From NCBI GenBank assembly GCA_015063685.1, contig SVTR01000001.1, forward strand, positions 117,970 through 181,969: DNA of 64,000 nt. The letters run 5' to 3'. The DNA comes from Oscillospiraceae bacterium. GTDB taxonomy: Bacteria > Bacillota > Clostridia > Oscillospirales > CAG-272. Both the position numbers and the translations under genes were made by a program. Shown piece after piece: positions 35,224 to 42,868 of this stretch; the stretch's first letter is position 1; each line of letters begins with the position of its first letter. The notes under the pieces are model-generated. The model did no database searches. It was given only the letters and a program-made list of their open reading frames with translations, and had not been told where the DNA came from.

Positions 35224-36219
35224 TCAATACTTTATTATATCACAAAAACCCGTTTCGGAAAATAGCTTTTCCGCATTGTTTACAATATCTTCAAAATCTT
35301 TTATGCCGTTGTCACCATCCATCTCCAACCAGGTCACATAGGGCTTGGCGGAAAACCAGGTGATCTGCCGTTTTGCATAATGTCGGGTAGCCAGCTTAAG
35401 GGTCTCCGTGACCTCTTCGAGTGTGGCCGTGCCATCAAGATAGGGAAACAGCTCCTTATAGCCGATGGCCTGTGCCGCCGTGATGCAGATTTCAAAAACA
35501 CCCATCTCACGGAGCTTTTTCGTCTCCTCCACAAGCCCGTCGCTCAGCATCATATCCACGCGGCGGCCAATGCGATCGTAGAGGATCTCACGGTTGCGGT
35601 ATTTCAGCCCCAAAACCAAGGCGTTGTAAGGGGATTCCACCTCACGGGAGCGGCGATCCAGCTCGCTTTTGGTACAGCCCGTGGTGCGATAGATTTCAAT
35701 GGCACGCACCACCCTTTTGATATTATTGGGGTGGGTAGCCTCCGCCGCCTCGGGATCCAGCTCGCGGAGCATGTCGTGGAGTGCTTCGGCACCGTGAGCC
35801 TCGGCGTATTCGGTCAGCTCGCGGCGCAGATCAAGATCCACGTCGGTGATCTCAAAGCTGCCGCCCCGCAAAAAGCCGTCCAAATACAATCCCGTGCCGC
35901 CGCAAAAGACGGGCAGCTTTCCTCGGGACAGAATATCCTCTACAGCGGACTTAGCATCCCTGGCATAATCCGCGCAGGAATAGCCCTTGGGATCGGTGGG
36001 ATCCAAAAAATCCATGAGGTGATGGGGAATTCCCTGCTTTTCTTCCTCGGTGAGCTTGGCCGTCCCAACGTCCATATAGCGGTAAAGCTGCATGGAATCG
36101 CAGGAGACGATCTCTCCGCCCAGCCGCTTGGCAAGCTCAACGGAAAGTCCCGTTTTCCCGCTTGCCGTGGGGCCCACGATAGCTAAAACGGGCGGCTTTT
36201 TACTGTCAAAGCGGCTCAC
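35224..36219 (-). CDS. miaA: tRNA dimethylallyltransferase MiaA
   Basis: Adds a dimethylallyl group to A37 of tRNAs reading UNN codons. 331 aa with P-loop GPTASGKT (about 16-23), DSMQLYRYMDVGTAK, and FCGGTGLYLDGFL. The start is GTG at 36219, overlapping the stop of the upstream hydrolase as GTGA, with AGGTG 8 nt upstream. The longer frame to 36354 lies inside that gene. Confidence 0.95.
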   Translation of the reverse strand: MSRFDSKKPPVLAIVGPTASGKTGLSVELAKRLGGEIVSCDSMQLYRYMDVGTAKLTEEEKQGIPHHLMDFLDPTDPKGYSCADYARDAKSAVEDILSRGKLPVFCGGTGLYLDGFLRGGSFEITDVDLDLRRELTEYAEAHGAEALHDMLRELDPEAAEATHPNNIKRVVRAIEIYRTTGCTKSELDRRSREVESPYNALVLGLKYRNREILYDRIGRRVDMMLSDGLVEETKKLREMGVFEICITAAQAIGYKELFPYLDGTATLEEVTETLKLATRHYAKRQITWFSAKPYVTWLEMDGDNGIKDFEDIVNNAEKLFSETGFCDIIKY

Positions 36220-37040
36220 AGATCGATCACCTGGTTGCCGTTCATGGTAACGTAATGCTCCTTGACACCGAGATCGGCCATCCAGCCCTGCACCTCGATG
36301 GTCTTCCAGCCGTGGGTGTTGTAGCCGAGACCCGCGTCGTTGTCCCAGAGCCACTTAGGGGTGTTCCACAGGCAAGCCGAGGGCGCGATCGCTTCATACA
36401 CGCGCTTTTCAACGCCGTTCTGACCGTGGTGAGCCATTTGGACGAAATCAGCCTTCATCTTGTCAGTGCCCTCGTAGCAGGCCAGCATTCTGTCGCCTTC
36501 CTCAACACCGGCGTCCCCCAGCCACATGACGGTCTTGTCGCCCAGGGTCATTTTCAGCACCAGGGATGCGTTATTGGTCACGTTCATGTGAAGTTCGGGA
36601 TTAGGAGAGTACAGACACTCAAAGTGTGCCTCTCCCACGTCGAAGGTATCGCCCTTAGTCACAACGAGGATCTTATCCGCGTAGAGGGGCAGATCCTTGT
36701 AAAAGCGAGCCAGGCAGGGGTCGGCCCAAGGCTGGTTTTGGGTGATGAACTGCAAGGAGGGGAAATTGTAGCAGACCTGATCCACCTCCACGGCATCGGG
36801 CATGGTCTCCATGATCTGGAGGAACGCGCTGATGTGATCCATGTGGGGATGGCTGAGGATCCAGGCATCCACGTGGGGAACCTCCTGACCCGTCACGCTC
36901 TTGAGATAATTTATAGTGTTCTCCGCATCCTGATCATAGCCGCCGTCAATGACGATGACCTTTTCGTCGGATGTAGTGATGATAAAGCTGTTCATTTGGG
37001 TGCCGGTCACGCCTTCCAGCATGTGAATGGTATTGTTCAT
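36216..37040 (-). CDS. Metallo-beta-lactamase-fold hydrolase (ComEC/Rec2-like type)
   Basis: 274-aa cytoplasmic hydrolase: metal site HPHMDH (64-69), IDGGYDQDAENT near the N-terminus, LGDAGVEEGDRM and the late His in MAHHGQNGVEK. This matches stand-alone MBL proteins related to the ComEC C-terminal domain; its substrate is unknown. GAGG lies 9 nt before the ATG at 37040. The open frame reaches 37268 but crosses the promoter. Co-transcribed with miaA. Confidence 0.88.
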   Translation of the reverse strand: MNNTIHMLEGVTGTQMNSFIITTSDEKVIVIDGGYDQDAENTINYLKSVTGQEVPHVDAWILSHPHMDHISAFLQIMETMPDAVEVDQVCYNFPSLQFITQNQPWADPCLARFYKDLPLYADKILVVTKGDTFDVGEAHFECLYSPNPELHMNVTNNASLVLKMTLGDKTVMWLGDAGVEEGDRMLACYEGTDKMKADFVQMAHHGQNGVEKRVYEAIAPSACLWNTPKWLWDNDAGLGYNTHGWKTIEVQGWMADLGVKEHYVTMNGNQVIDL

Positions 37041-37112
37041 GGGTAGAGTCCTCTTTTCGTTGAGTTTGCGCGGTGGTCGCGATAAATTTCGGAAAATATA
37101 CATTCCCTGTTT

Positions 37113-37141
37113 ATTATACATCTTATTATATGAACTGTCAA
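37113..37141 (-). promoter_or_regulatory. Consensus sigma-A promoter of the hydrolase-miaA unit
   Basis: Minus strand TTGACA, 17-bp spacer, TATAAT: a perfect match to consensus, about 73 bp before the ATG at 37040. Confidence 0.9.
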
Positions 37142-37186
37142 GCCAAAAGGCTAAAAAAGAAGTGCAAAAGCGGGAAGTTTTTTGAG

Positions 37187-37225
37187 AAAAAGCAACACGG
37201 CCCGATCCTGTGACCGAGCCGTGTT
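37187..37225 (-). terminator. Intrinsic terminator after the 160-aa gene
   Basis: Minus strand stem AACACGGC...GCCGTGTT with an extended inner stem, followed by GCTTTTT; 20 nt after the stop at 37244. Confidence 0.85.
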
Positions 37226-37243
37226 TCATATCATGTTTGAGGG

Positions 37244-37726
37244 TCACTTCTTTTTCGGCAACACCCACGGCAGATGGGCATCTATCTCCATCTGCAACAC
37301 GGGAGTGGGGAAATCCTCATGAAGCATCATTGTCCCTTCCTCAAAGGATACCTTAAAGGAATCGTCCACCGCGTACATTTTGGCGGTTTCCAAGTGCTTC
37401 ATTTCGTCCGTGACGTTCACCCAAGCGTTATCCCCTTGCAAACGCACACCGCAAACGTGATACCAACCGTTGTAGTACATTTTACCCTCTTTGTCAGGGT
37501 CGCCGCCCAACAGGTCGTAGACCTCGGCAGGCTTACGGGGATCAATACCCAAGCTTTCAAAGAAATTCAGCACCTTGGGAGATGCCAAGAGGATGGCGGC
37601 ATCGTAGTTCTGACAGCCGGTGCAAACACACTGTTCGCTTGTGGTCTTGACATCGGGACGGCCGTAGAAGGCACGGGTGCGGTCTATGTCGATATCAAGG
37701 ATGTAGGAACCAAAATTAAAAATCAT
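37244..37726 (-). CDS. Uncharacterised protein with a CxCxxC motif
   Basis: 160 aa, no TM or signal. It has CVCTGCQNY (about 33-41) followed by a leucine-rich segment (AAILLASPKVLNFFESLGIDP), and then WYHVCGVRLQG and a beta-rich C-terminus. This resembles a widespread small hypothetical/immunity-type family, but I cannot name it. AAGGAGG precedes the ATG. Monocistronic with its own terminator; it is the last chromosomal-type gene before the low-GC array. Confidence 0.6.
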   Translation of the reverse strand: MIFNFGSYILDIDIDRTRAFYGRPDVKTTSEQCVCTGCQNYDAAILLASPKVLNFFESLGIDPRKPAEVYDLLGGDPDKEGKMYYNGWYHVCGVRLQGDNAWVNVTDEMKHLETAKMYAVDDSFKVSFEEGTMMLHEDFPTPVLQMEIDAHLPWVLPKKK

Positions 37727-37755
37727 GGTATCCTCCTTATCTTCCAGTTATTGAA

Positions 37756-37944
37756 TAAACATCGCATCTACGATGCTGATGCTATACAAGAATTTTCCGA
37801 TTGGTTATGTTTCACAAATATTGTGGAATTTCTTCCGTAGGGGCGTTCTGCGAACGCCCGCGGGCGAACACAGTTCGCCCCTACCGTGAAAAATGTCTTT
37901 TATTCTATAAACATCGCATCCCCAAAGCTGATGGTATATAAGAA
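37756..37944. repeat. Diverged 37-bp direct repeats flanking a REP-like palindrome
   Basis: The 400-bp gene-free stretch before the array holds two direct copies (37756-37792 and 37908-37944, 31 of 37 identical) of a sequence starting TAAACATCGCATC. They flank the palindrome at 37837-37884. Beyond them, 37945-38133 holds CCAATCGGTTATG and no other recognisable feature. Confidence 0.7.
37837..37884. repeat. GTAGGGGCG palindrome (REP-like)
   Basis: GTAGGGGCGTTC...GAACGCCC joined directly to GGGCGAAC...GTTCGCCCCTAC, centred on CGCCCGCGGGCG. It is the compact relative of the palindrome at 6990-7080. Confidence 0.85.
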
Positions 37945-38133
37945 ATCGGTTTTTATGCAAGACACATAAAGCAATCCATCGCCAATCGGTTATGCCTTAT
38001 CCTCCATTTTGTCTTTTACATATTATACCTCAAAAATGCCTTTTCGTCAACCACCTGGAAAGAAAAACCGGAAACCATCTGCGGACAGACAGTTCCCGGC
38101 GTTCCTCGCTGAATTCTATTCAGTTATCAACGA

Positions 38134-38385
38134 TCATTTCTTTCGAGATACATCGTTCACGGCATAGATCGCGTCAACAACGCTCTCATCACCGGCAAGG
38201 CGGTCGATGTCGCCTGCGACTGTTCTAATGGAATCCCAAAGGGCGTAGAATGCGAAAGCCGCTTTGTCTGCTTTCTCTCTTTCCTCGGGCATCACCTCGA
38301 TGTCAAGGAATGAGGATTCGATGGCGTACATAAGAGCGTCCACTTTTTCGATGTCAAAGACTGCTTTTTCGAGATTTCTGTTCAT
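38134..38385 (-). CDS. Small protein, unknown function
   Basis: 83 aa, acidic, all-helical in appearance (DALMYAIESSFLDIEV, KAAFAFYALWDSIRTVAGDIDRL). GGAG lies 10 nt before the ATG at 38385; the frame runs on to 38427 without a better start. It is the last gene of the array. The 170-bp gap upstream has no gene. Helical layout is compatible with a small regulatory or antitoxin-like protein, but nothing identifies it. Confidence 0.6.
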   Translation of the reverse strand: MNRNLEKAVFDIEKVDALMYAIESSFLDIEVMPEEREKADKAAFAFYALWDSIRTVAGDIDRLAGDESVVDAIYAVNDVSRKK

Positions 38386-38559
38386 TGTTCTTGCTCCTTC
38401 AAGTATGTTTTGCTGACACTCGACCACAGGAGATAAACAAGACCTCTGGAATCTATCGACTTAAAGGTTGGAGAGCTGTTGCGGCTCTTGTGCGAGCACC
38501 GAGAGCAATATCTCTTTTTGTTACCGCCACCTTATATTTTACAGCATCTCTCTGCATTT

Positions 38560-39192
38560 TCAATGATTTTCGCGGCATTTTGCCAAAACATCAATAATTT
38601 CGCCCGTTTTCTTCCGATTGTCAGCCAATGAGAGCAGAAACATTCGGTAGCTGCCCGTCGGTGTGAAATCGTGGTACGGTGTCATATTATCCCTGACGGT
38701 GTTCCGAAACAGACTCTCTATATCCGGGAGCGTCATCCCCGAAGATCTCGCCGCTTCTCTTGCAAGCTCCACGTTCTCCCAATCTATAAACGGGCATTCT
38801 TCCAGTCCGCTAAGGTCAACGTGGAACTTCATCATCCTGAGCTTCAGCTCGTCGGTCCGTTTCCCTTCCTTTTTAATTATAAGAGCCATATCGAGCAGAT
38901 CTTTCGCGTAACCTTCGAAATCTCCGTTCCTGATACTAAATCGCGCTCTTGCCGAAAGTTCCGAAAAGGAAAGCTCGTGAGAGGCTGAATTTTGCTGTTT
39001 GGCAGGGTTTAATTTCGTGTGGGTATTTGGTGGTAAATCCATTTTGGAATCTGTGGCGGGAGTTTTGCAGAATGTGGCGGCTAATTGTTCGCAGAGTTGA
39101 GGATCGGGGTCGAAGCTGATGTCCGCATAAGAGTTTCCGAACAATTCTATTTCGAGCCTCCCTGCTTCAAGGTTGAGTATCTTTTTCTTCAT
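38560..39192 (-). CDS. Unknown protein with an unusual low-complexity insert
   Basis: About 210 aa from the ATG at 39192 (26-nt overlap with the upstream gene). An N-terminal beta-type segment (KKKILNLEAGRLEIELFGNSYADI) is followed by a Thr/Pro/Asn/Gln-rich stretch (about residues 45-75), whose DNA matches an intergenic repeat found elsewhere in the array. A helical C-terminus (DLLDMALIIKKEG...FTPTGSYRMFLLSLADNRKKTGEII) completes it. The ribosome binding site is weak (GAGG, 12 nt). Confidence 0.55.
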   Translation of the reverse strand: MKKKILNLEAGRLEIELFGNSYADISFDPDPQLCEQLAATFCKTPATDSKMDLPPNTHTKLNPAKQQNSASHELSFSELSARARFSIRNGDFEGYAKDLLDMALIIKKEGKRTDELKLRMMKFHVDLSGLEECPFIDWENVELAREAARSSGMTLPDIESLFRNTVRDNMTPYHDFTPTGSYRMFLLSLADNRKKTGEIIDVLAKCRENH

Positions 39193-39634
39193 TTTCAAAA
39201 ACGACCTCGATGGTCGCCGTGTGGTAAGTTCGGATAAAGGTATTTTCGTATCCCATACGAAGCATCGTTCCATCTATATACGGCACGATCTCACCTCCGT
39301 ATCCAATTTCTCCGATCTCCTCGCCTTCGCACATTACCGAGAATTGCTTATGCGCCATATCTGGAACCGCATACGGCAGAGCCGCCAAAATACTCATTTC
39401 AAAATCGTCGGGAATACCAATCCTCAAATGTTCCAAATCAACAGAAACAATCCCTCTTTCGACGATGCGATGCGCCGACATCTTTACCATATCGAGCATC
39501 TCGTGTACGAGATTTTCTTCGAAAGCAAGACCTGCACCAAACGACTTGTGCTGTCCTTTTTCGAACAAGGAATTCACACTTTTGAAGATCATTTTCTCAA
39601 TCTTTGCTTTTTCTTCTTCGACTCTCTCGAGCAT
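39167..39634 (-). CDS. Unknown protein, N-terminal coiled segment
   Basis: 155 aa. The N-terminal 45 residues are charged and helical (MLERVEEEKAKIEKMIF), with the rest mixed alpha/beta (VSVDLEHLRIGIPDDFEM, GEIGYGGEIVPYIDGTMLRMGYEN). AGGTGATGAT precedes the ATG at 39634; an upstream ATG at 39652 lacks a site. It overlaps the 38560 gene, implying coupled translation. No family recognised. Confidence 0.6.
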   Translation of the reverse strand: MLERVEEEKAKIEKMIFKSVNSLFEKGQHKSFGAGLAFEENLVHEMLDMVKMSAHRIVERGIVSVDLEHLRIGIPDDFEMSILAALPYAVPDMAHKQFSVMCEGEEIGEIGYGGEIVPYIDGTMLRMGYENTFIRTYHTATIEVVFENEEKDTQP

Positions 39635-39648
39635 ATCATCACCTGCTT

Positions 39649-39870
39649 TCATTTTTGAATCGGGTCATCTTTCCCGAGAACAGGGTAGTCAACCTCCCCG
39701 CCCTTCTTGATGACTACCCTGTATTTCTTATTAATTCCGCGTTTGGCTCTGTTCACCAAGGCGTAAAAGGTATCCAAACTCGAACATTTCAGTTTGCGTC
39801 TGCACTCCACAGCGTTGCCCTCTGCAAGCAAAATGCCAGTCTTTGCGTCGTAAACTGCGTAGTAGTTCAT
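39649..39870 (-). CDS. Small phage-type protein (YAVYD...GNAVECRRKL family)
   Basis: 73 aa. The pattern MNYYAVYDAKTGILLAEGNAVEC...TFYALVNRAKRG-NKKYRVV matches a small protein type common in Firmicutes phages: a beta-hairpin opening, a helix that counts as a homeodomain-like motif, and a basic tail. A DNA-related role is possible but unproven. GAGG precedes the ATG, which overlaps the upstream stop (ATGA). Confidence 0.65.
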   Translation of the reverse strand: MNYYAVYDAKTGILLAEGNAVECRRKLKCSSLDTFYALVNRAKRGINKKYRVVIKKGGEVDYPVLGKDDPIQK

Positions 39871-40277
39871 TCTGAATCCTCGCTTTCCGCTTTTTCGATG
39901 GTTACCTTGAGCTTATCCAATGGAATAATCATTTTCGACACATGATGAGGTTCAAGTCCTGTTGCTTCATATTCCTTCAGTCGTTCCCTGATCTCCGCGA
40001 ACGCCCACGCCGCAGTAAAGAACAGACCGAGCAACCCCTCTTTGCTTTCGGGTTCGTAATCGAACAGAACATCCGTGAGATATTCGGCTACCTCGTGCGC
40101 GTCCATCTTCTGCATCGGGATCCTCTGCCTTTTCGCGATTCTCTTTACGAAATCAATCAGGTCGATGTCCTGACCGTTCTCGCCGTATCCTCTCACAAAG
40201 GTCTGCTGATCTTTGACATAGAACATATTCAGGGCGTTGCTTACGTTGGTTTCTGGCTTATCAGTTACAAGATTCAT
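39867..40277 (-). CDS. Unknown acidic protein
   Basis: 136 aa. It contains LIDFVKRIAKRQRIPMQKMDAHEVAEYLTDVLF and a C-terminal FAEIRERLKEYEATGLEPHHV, the YEATGLxP motif frequent in small phage and element proteins of Clostridia. AAAGGAGA precedes the ATG at 40277. It overlaps both neighbours, as expected in a polycistronic unit. Function not known. Confidence 0.6.
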   Translation of the reverse strand: MNLVTDKPETNVSNALNMFYVKDQQTFVRGYGENGQDIDLIDFVKRIAKRQRIPMQKMDAHEVAEYLTDVLFDYEPESKEGLLGLFFTAAWAFAEIRERLKEYEATGLEPHHVSKMIIPLDKLKVTIEKAESEDSE

Positions 40278-40620
40278 CGTTTTCTCCTTTCTTCTTTGTC
40301 GCTCCCTCAAACAAGGAAGCATATGTATCGTATTCCTCTTGGGTTATATATCCTCGCCGCTTCTGCTGAACCCAGTACGACATAATGGCATCATACTTGG
40401 CTTTCGCTTCTGTATAGCGACGGTAGGATTCATTCAGTTCCAGAGCGAGCTCTTCGAGTTCTTTTCTCTTTTGAGCAAATCCGACTGCAAGATCGTAACT
40501 CGGAGCCCTGCCGATTTTTGAGGAACCGCAAGAGCAACACAGCTTCGGCTTGTTGCCCTGAACGGAAAACTCCTGCTTGCAGTCGAGGCAAACCCATTTC
40601 TGCTGTCTCCCTCTTGCCAT
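40261..40620 (-). CDS. Zinc-ribbon protein with coiled C-terminus
   Basis: 119 aa. Cysteine pairs WVCLDCKQEF and KLCCSCGSSKIG near the N-terminus predict one zinc ribbon, followed by a long helix (FAQKRKELEELALELNESYRRYTEAKAKYD). The C-terminal ITQEEYDTYASLFEG resembles the short helical hairpin of SHOCT-type domains. AGGAGG lies upstream of the ATG at 40620. Probably nucleic-acid or protein binding; otherwise unknown. Confidence 0.6.
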   Translation of the reverse strand: MARGRQQKWVCLDCKQEFSVQGNKPKLCCSCGSSKIGRAPSYDLAVGFAQKRKELEELALELNESYRRYTEAKAKYDAIMSYWVQQKRRGYITQEEYDTYASLFEGATKKKGENDESCN

Positions 40621-40640
40621 TTCCTTTCCTCCTTTTCGGA

Positions 40641-40958
40641 TTACTTTATCCACCTTATGTTGAGGTCATCGTCCATATATCCGACTATCTCGTTTTTGTG
40701 TGGAGCATCTCCCTCCTTGACGATGGCTGTTTCTCTCGTCTGCATATCATACCCTCCTGATCGAAAGCCTTTACTTTCGAGCTCTTTGATTTTGGCATTG
40801 AACTCCAAAACCTTGTATCTCAAAAGAATCTTTCTCAGCTCTTCGGGTGTCTTGCCGAGATCTTCGTATTCAGCGAGCTTATTGAACACCTTTTCGAAGG
40901 TGGAGTGAGTCGGCTGTGATACCGTGCCGTCGCTGTTCCTGATGGTAAGCCTTGTCAT
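40641..40958 (-). CDS. Small phage-type protein (EYEDLGKTPEEL motif)
   Basis: 105 aa beginning MTRLTIRNSDGTVSQ and containing KLAEYEDLGKTPEELRKIL, a motif shared by many small proteins of Clostridia phages and integrative elements, where an N-terminal basic strand is followed by two helices. The C-terminus is polar. GGAGG 7 nt before the ATG. Overlaps the upstream stop. Function unknown. Confidence 0.62.
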   Translation of the reverse strand: MTRLTIRNSDGTVSQPTHSTFEKVFNKLAEYEDLGKTPEELRKILLRYKVLEFNAKIKELESKGFRSGGYDMQTRETAIVKEGDAPHKNEIVGYMDDDLNIRWIK

Positions 40959-41224
40959 ATCGCGCCCTCCACTCCGAAAATGAAGAAAATCTCCGTCTCA
41001 TCCTTGAACACGGCAATAATCTTTCTTTCGAGATACAGTTCCATACGTTCTACTATCTCATCCTCGTCGTATCCACAGTCAAAACCGTCGCTGTAACAAG
41101 ACAAGCAAGGGTAATCACGCTCAACTCTTATCGACCTGTCATCGAGAAGCTCCTGCATTACCTGCTCGAAAGCATCGTAACCGATGATGCAACACTTTCT
41201 CTCAAAGAACCTACTATCTGTCAT
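40955..41224 (-). CDS. Unknown Cys-containing protein
   Basis: About 89 aa. MTDSRFFERKCCIIGYDAFEQVMQELLDD is followed by YPCLSCYSDGFDCGYDEDEIVERMELYLERKIIAVF. The CLSC and C pair may bind metal. AAAGGGGA precedes two adjacent ATGs (41227 and 41224); the second has better spacing. No family recognised. Confidence 0.55.
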   Translation of the reverse strand: MTDSRFFERKCCIIGYDAFEQVMQELLDDRSIRVERDYPCLSCYSDGFDCGYDEDEIVERMELYLERKIIAVFKDETEIFFIFGVEGAI

Positions 41225-41406
41225 CATCTTTCCCCTTTCTCTGCGTGTTTTTCGGCACAGCATCTACACTGAGGATAACCGTGTACCATATAGGCTTCTT
41301 CTTTCCAATATTTGAGGCTATCGCAGTCGGTGCAGAACCAGCCTCCATCCCTTTCGGATGCTACCATCTTTCTTTCGTAGCTATCTACGCTCATTCCAAC
41401 GATCAT
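41224..41406 (-). CDS. Small zinc-finger protein
   Basis: 60 aa with WFCTDCDSLKYW and YPQCRCCAEKHAEKG, a CxxC...CxxC arrangement predicting a treble-clef or ribbon finger. GGAG lies upstream of the ATG, which overlaps the stop of the preceding gene. Function unknown; one of several single-finger proteins in the array. Confidence 0.6.
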   Translation of the reverse strand: MIVGMSVDSYERKMVASERDGGWFCTDCDSLKYWKEEAYMVHGYPQCRCCAEKHAEKGER

Positions 41407-41906
41407 ACCTTTTTCTCCTTCATTTTCAAAATTTCTTCCGGGAGCAATCCCGTGTCCTCGTACTGCGCGAGGCGTTCAAAGATGTCTGCGTTACATTTCG
41501 TTCTATCCACGCAGTTGGTGCAAAACACGTTTCCGTACTCTCGATTCCTCGGATAGTGGCATTCTCTCTGAACTCCGTACTGATCTCTTCTGGTGAGCCT
41601 CCAATCCGCAGGCTGTGTCAGCTCGTGTCTCGGATAGAAGGTGCCATATCCGCTCATTCCAAAATGAACGAAGTAAACAACCTCGTCGAAGTCTATGTGA
41701 AACTCAGGGATTCTGAATTCCTTAATCGCTCCGACTTTCCCTTCTGATGTTCGGACTCGCTCTCCTACCGCGATCAAATAGTCCTCTACGTCTATATCGA
41801 ACGAACCCTTGCACTTTGGGCAGGATGTGTGCCATCCGAGTTCGTCTTTATCTGCCGAAAGAACCGGAATGTACTCTCCACAATCCGGGCAAACCGTATA
41901 TCTCAT
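41403..41906 (-). CDS. Zinc-ribbon protein with C-terminal YEDTGLLPEE motif
   Basis: 167 aa. The N-terminal ribbon is YTVCPDCGEYIPV...SCPKCKG; the middle has a beta-rich part (IPEFHIDFDEVVYFVHFG) and a second Cys group VFCTNCVDRTKCN; the C-terminus is RLAQYEDTGLLPEEIL, a tail shared by many phage-type small proteins. AAAGGTGA precedes the ATG at 41906; longer frames run through the gene upstream. Possibly a sensor of nucleic acids or a partner-binding protein; unproven. Confidence 0.6.
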   Translation of the reverse strand: MRYTVCPDCGEYIPVLSADKDELGWHTSCPKCKGSFDIDVEDYLIAVGERVRTSEGKVGAIKEFRIPEFHIDFDEVVYFVHFGMSGYGTFYPRHELTQPADWRLTRRDQYGVQRECHYPRNREYGNVFCTNCVDRTKCNADIFERLAQYEDTGLLPEEILKMKEKKV

Positions 41907-42187
41907 TTCTTCACCTTTGAGCGACCTCCGCTCTGCCTTTCGTTCCATTTTTCGATAGTTTCTTCCATCGAGAGCGAATGATAGCAGTCTCCGCAGCCCT
42001 TTCGGGTGCAGATCGCCCACCACTCAACGACGGTTTTCATTTTTGCTTTGTAGAACAGTCTTTCTTCTGATACACATATCTGTGTATATTCAGGGGACAA
42101 TGCTATGTACTCGCAACCGCAATTCTTGCATTTGAGCAATCGGTGCTCGTTACGTTTGGCTCTCGCGTGTATCTGCTTCGATGGCAT
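41903..42187 (-). CDS. Lar-like (restriction alleviation) zinc-ribbon protein
   Basis: 94 aa. LLKCKNCGCEYI, then VVEWWAICTRKGCGDCYHS, ending ETIEKWNERQ. This two-CxxC layout closing with a W-N-x-R segment is that of Lar-family proteins, which in the Rac prophage modulate type I restriction. No restriction system is in the window, and many Lar-like proteins have unknown roles. GAGG precedes the ATG at 42187, which overlaps the upstream stop by 1 nt. Confidence 0.6.
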   Translation of the reverse strand: MPSKQIHARAKRNEHRLLKCKNCGCEYIALSPEYTQICVSEERLFYKAKMKTVVEWWAICTRKGCGDCYHSLSMEETIEKWNERQSGGRSKVKK

Positions 42188-42402
42188 TACGTTTCCTCGC
42201 AGATCTCGTACCAAAGGATTCTGCCTGCGGCTTTGTCTTCTTCGAGAATCTTGCGGTAGTAAGCATCGAGCTTTTCTTGGTCGAAGCCGTATAGCTTCGA
42301 GCCGGTGTCCCGGATCTGCGGTTGGAACGACTTCAATGCCTCTCCTGTGTCGAGGAATCCAACCACGCCGGGCATACCCTTGATGATGTACCTGACAATC
42401 AT
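42187..42402 (-). CDS. Unknown small protein
   Basis: 71 aa: MIVRYIIKGMPGVVGFLDTGEALKSFQ and a helical C-terminus (DQEKLDAYYRKILEEDKAAGRILWYEI). AGGA lies 7 nt before the ATG at 42402; the longer frame reaches into the upstream gene. No motif recognised. Start overlaps the upstream stop, consistent with coupled translation. Confidence 0.55.
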   Translation of the reverse strand: MIVRYIIKGMPGVVGFLDTGEALKSFQPQIRDTGSKLYGFDQEKLDAYYRKILEEDKAAGRILWYEICEET

Positions 42403-42641
42403 TCGACCGTCCTGTTCTTCATCGCTCGTTCGATGATGGCATCCATATTCTTTTCTACCAAGAACCACATATCTTCGAGCTGAGATTCGAGCATATCTTT
42501 TACTACCTTTCGAACCTCCTTGGGATTCACCTTCTTGCTTCCGCTATGAAGCGATACGATGAGCTGGTTGAAGGTAAAGCCATCCAAGAGGCTGTCATAT
42601 TCCGAAACATCCTCTCCAAGAATCCATTGTCTTTCAGCCAT
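42399..42641 (-). CDS. Unknown small acidic helical protein
   Basis: 80 aa, mostly helical (SEYDSLLDGFTFNQLIVSLH, KEVRKVVKDMLESQLEDMWFLVEKNMDAIIERAM). AGGAGG precedes the ATG. No cysteine motif and no recognised family. It may be a small protein-protein interaction module. Confidence 0.55.
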   Translation of the reverse strand: MAERQWILGEDVSEYDSLLDGFTFNQLIVSLHSGSKKVNPKEVRKVVKDMLESQLEDMWFLVEKNMDAIIERAMKNRTVE

Positions 42642-42661
42642 TTTCGTTCCTCCTGTTTTTC

Positions 42662-42868
42662 TTACAAGGACACAGCCTTGATTTCATTATCGCTGAGCCC
42701 GATGGTGCAATCGAGCAAATCTGCCAATGCACGATACTTGCCATCCTCATCAAGCGGTAGATTCTCAACGAAGTCGAGAATGTTGCTGATGAGCCGGTGA
42801 GCTTCGGGTGCGATGTTGTATTCGTCCCTGAGATACTGCTTGAACTCTTCTTTATTCATCTGATTCAT
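42662..42868 (-). CDS. Unknown small acidic protein
   Basis: 68 aa (MNQMNKEEFKQYLRDEYNIAPEAHRLISNILDFV...). GGAGG lies 8 nt before the ATG at 42868, which overlaps the upstream gene by 17 nt. Two or three helices are predicted from the residue pattern. No family recognised. Confidence 0.58.
   Translation of the reverse strand: MNQMNKEEFKQYLRDEYNIAPEAHRLISNILDFVENLPLDEDGKYRALADLLDCTIGLSDNEIKAVSL

Noticed and set aside
37727..38133. tRNA gene or attachment site at the array boundary
   Set aside because: No cloverleaf or tRNA 3' end is readable here. The direct repeats found are imperfect and flank a REP palindrome rather than the array.
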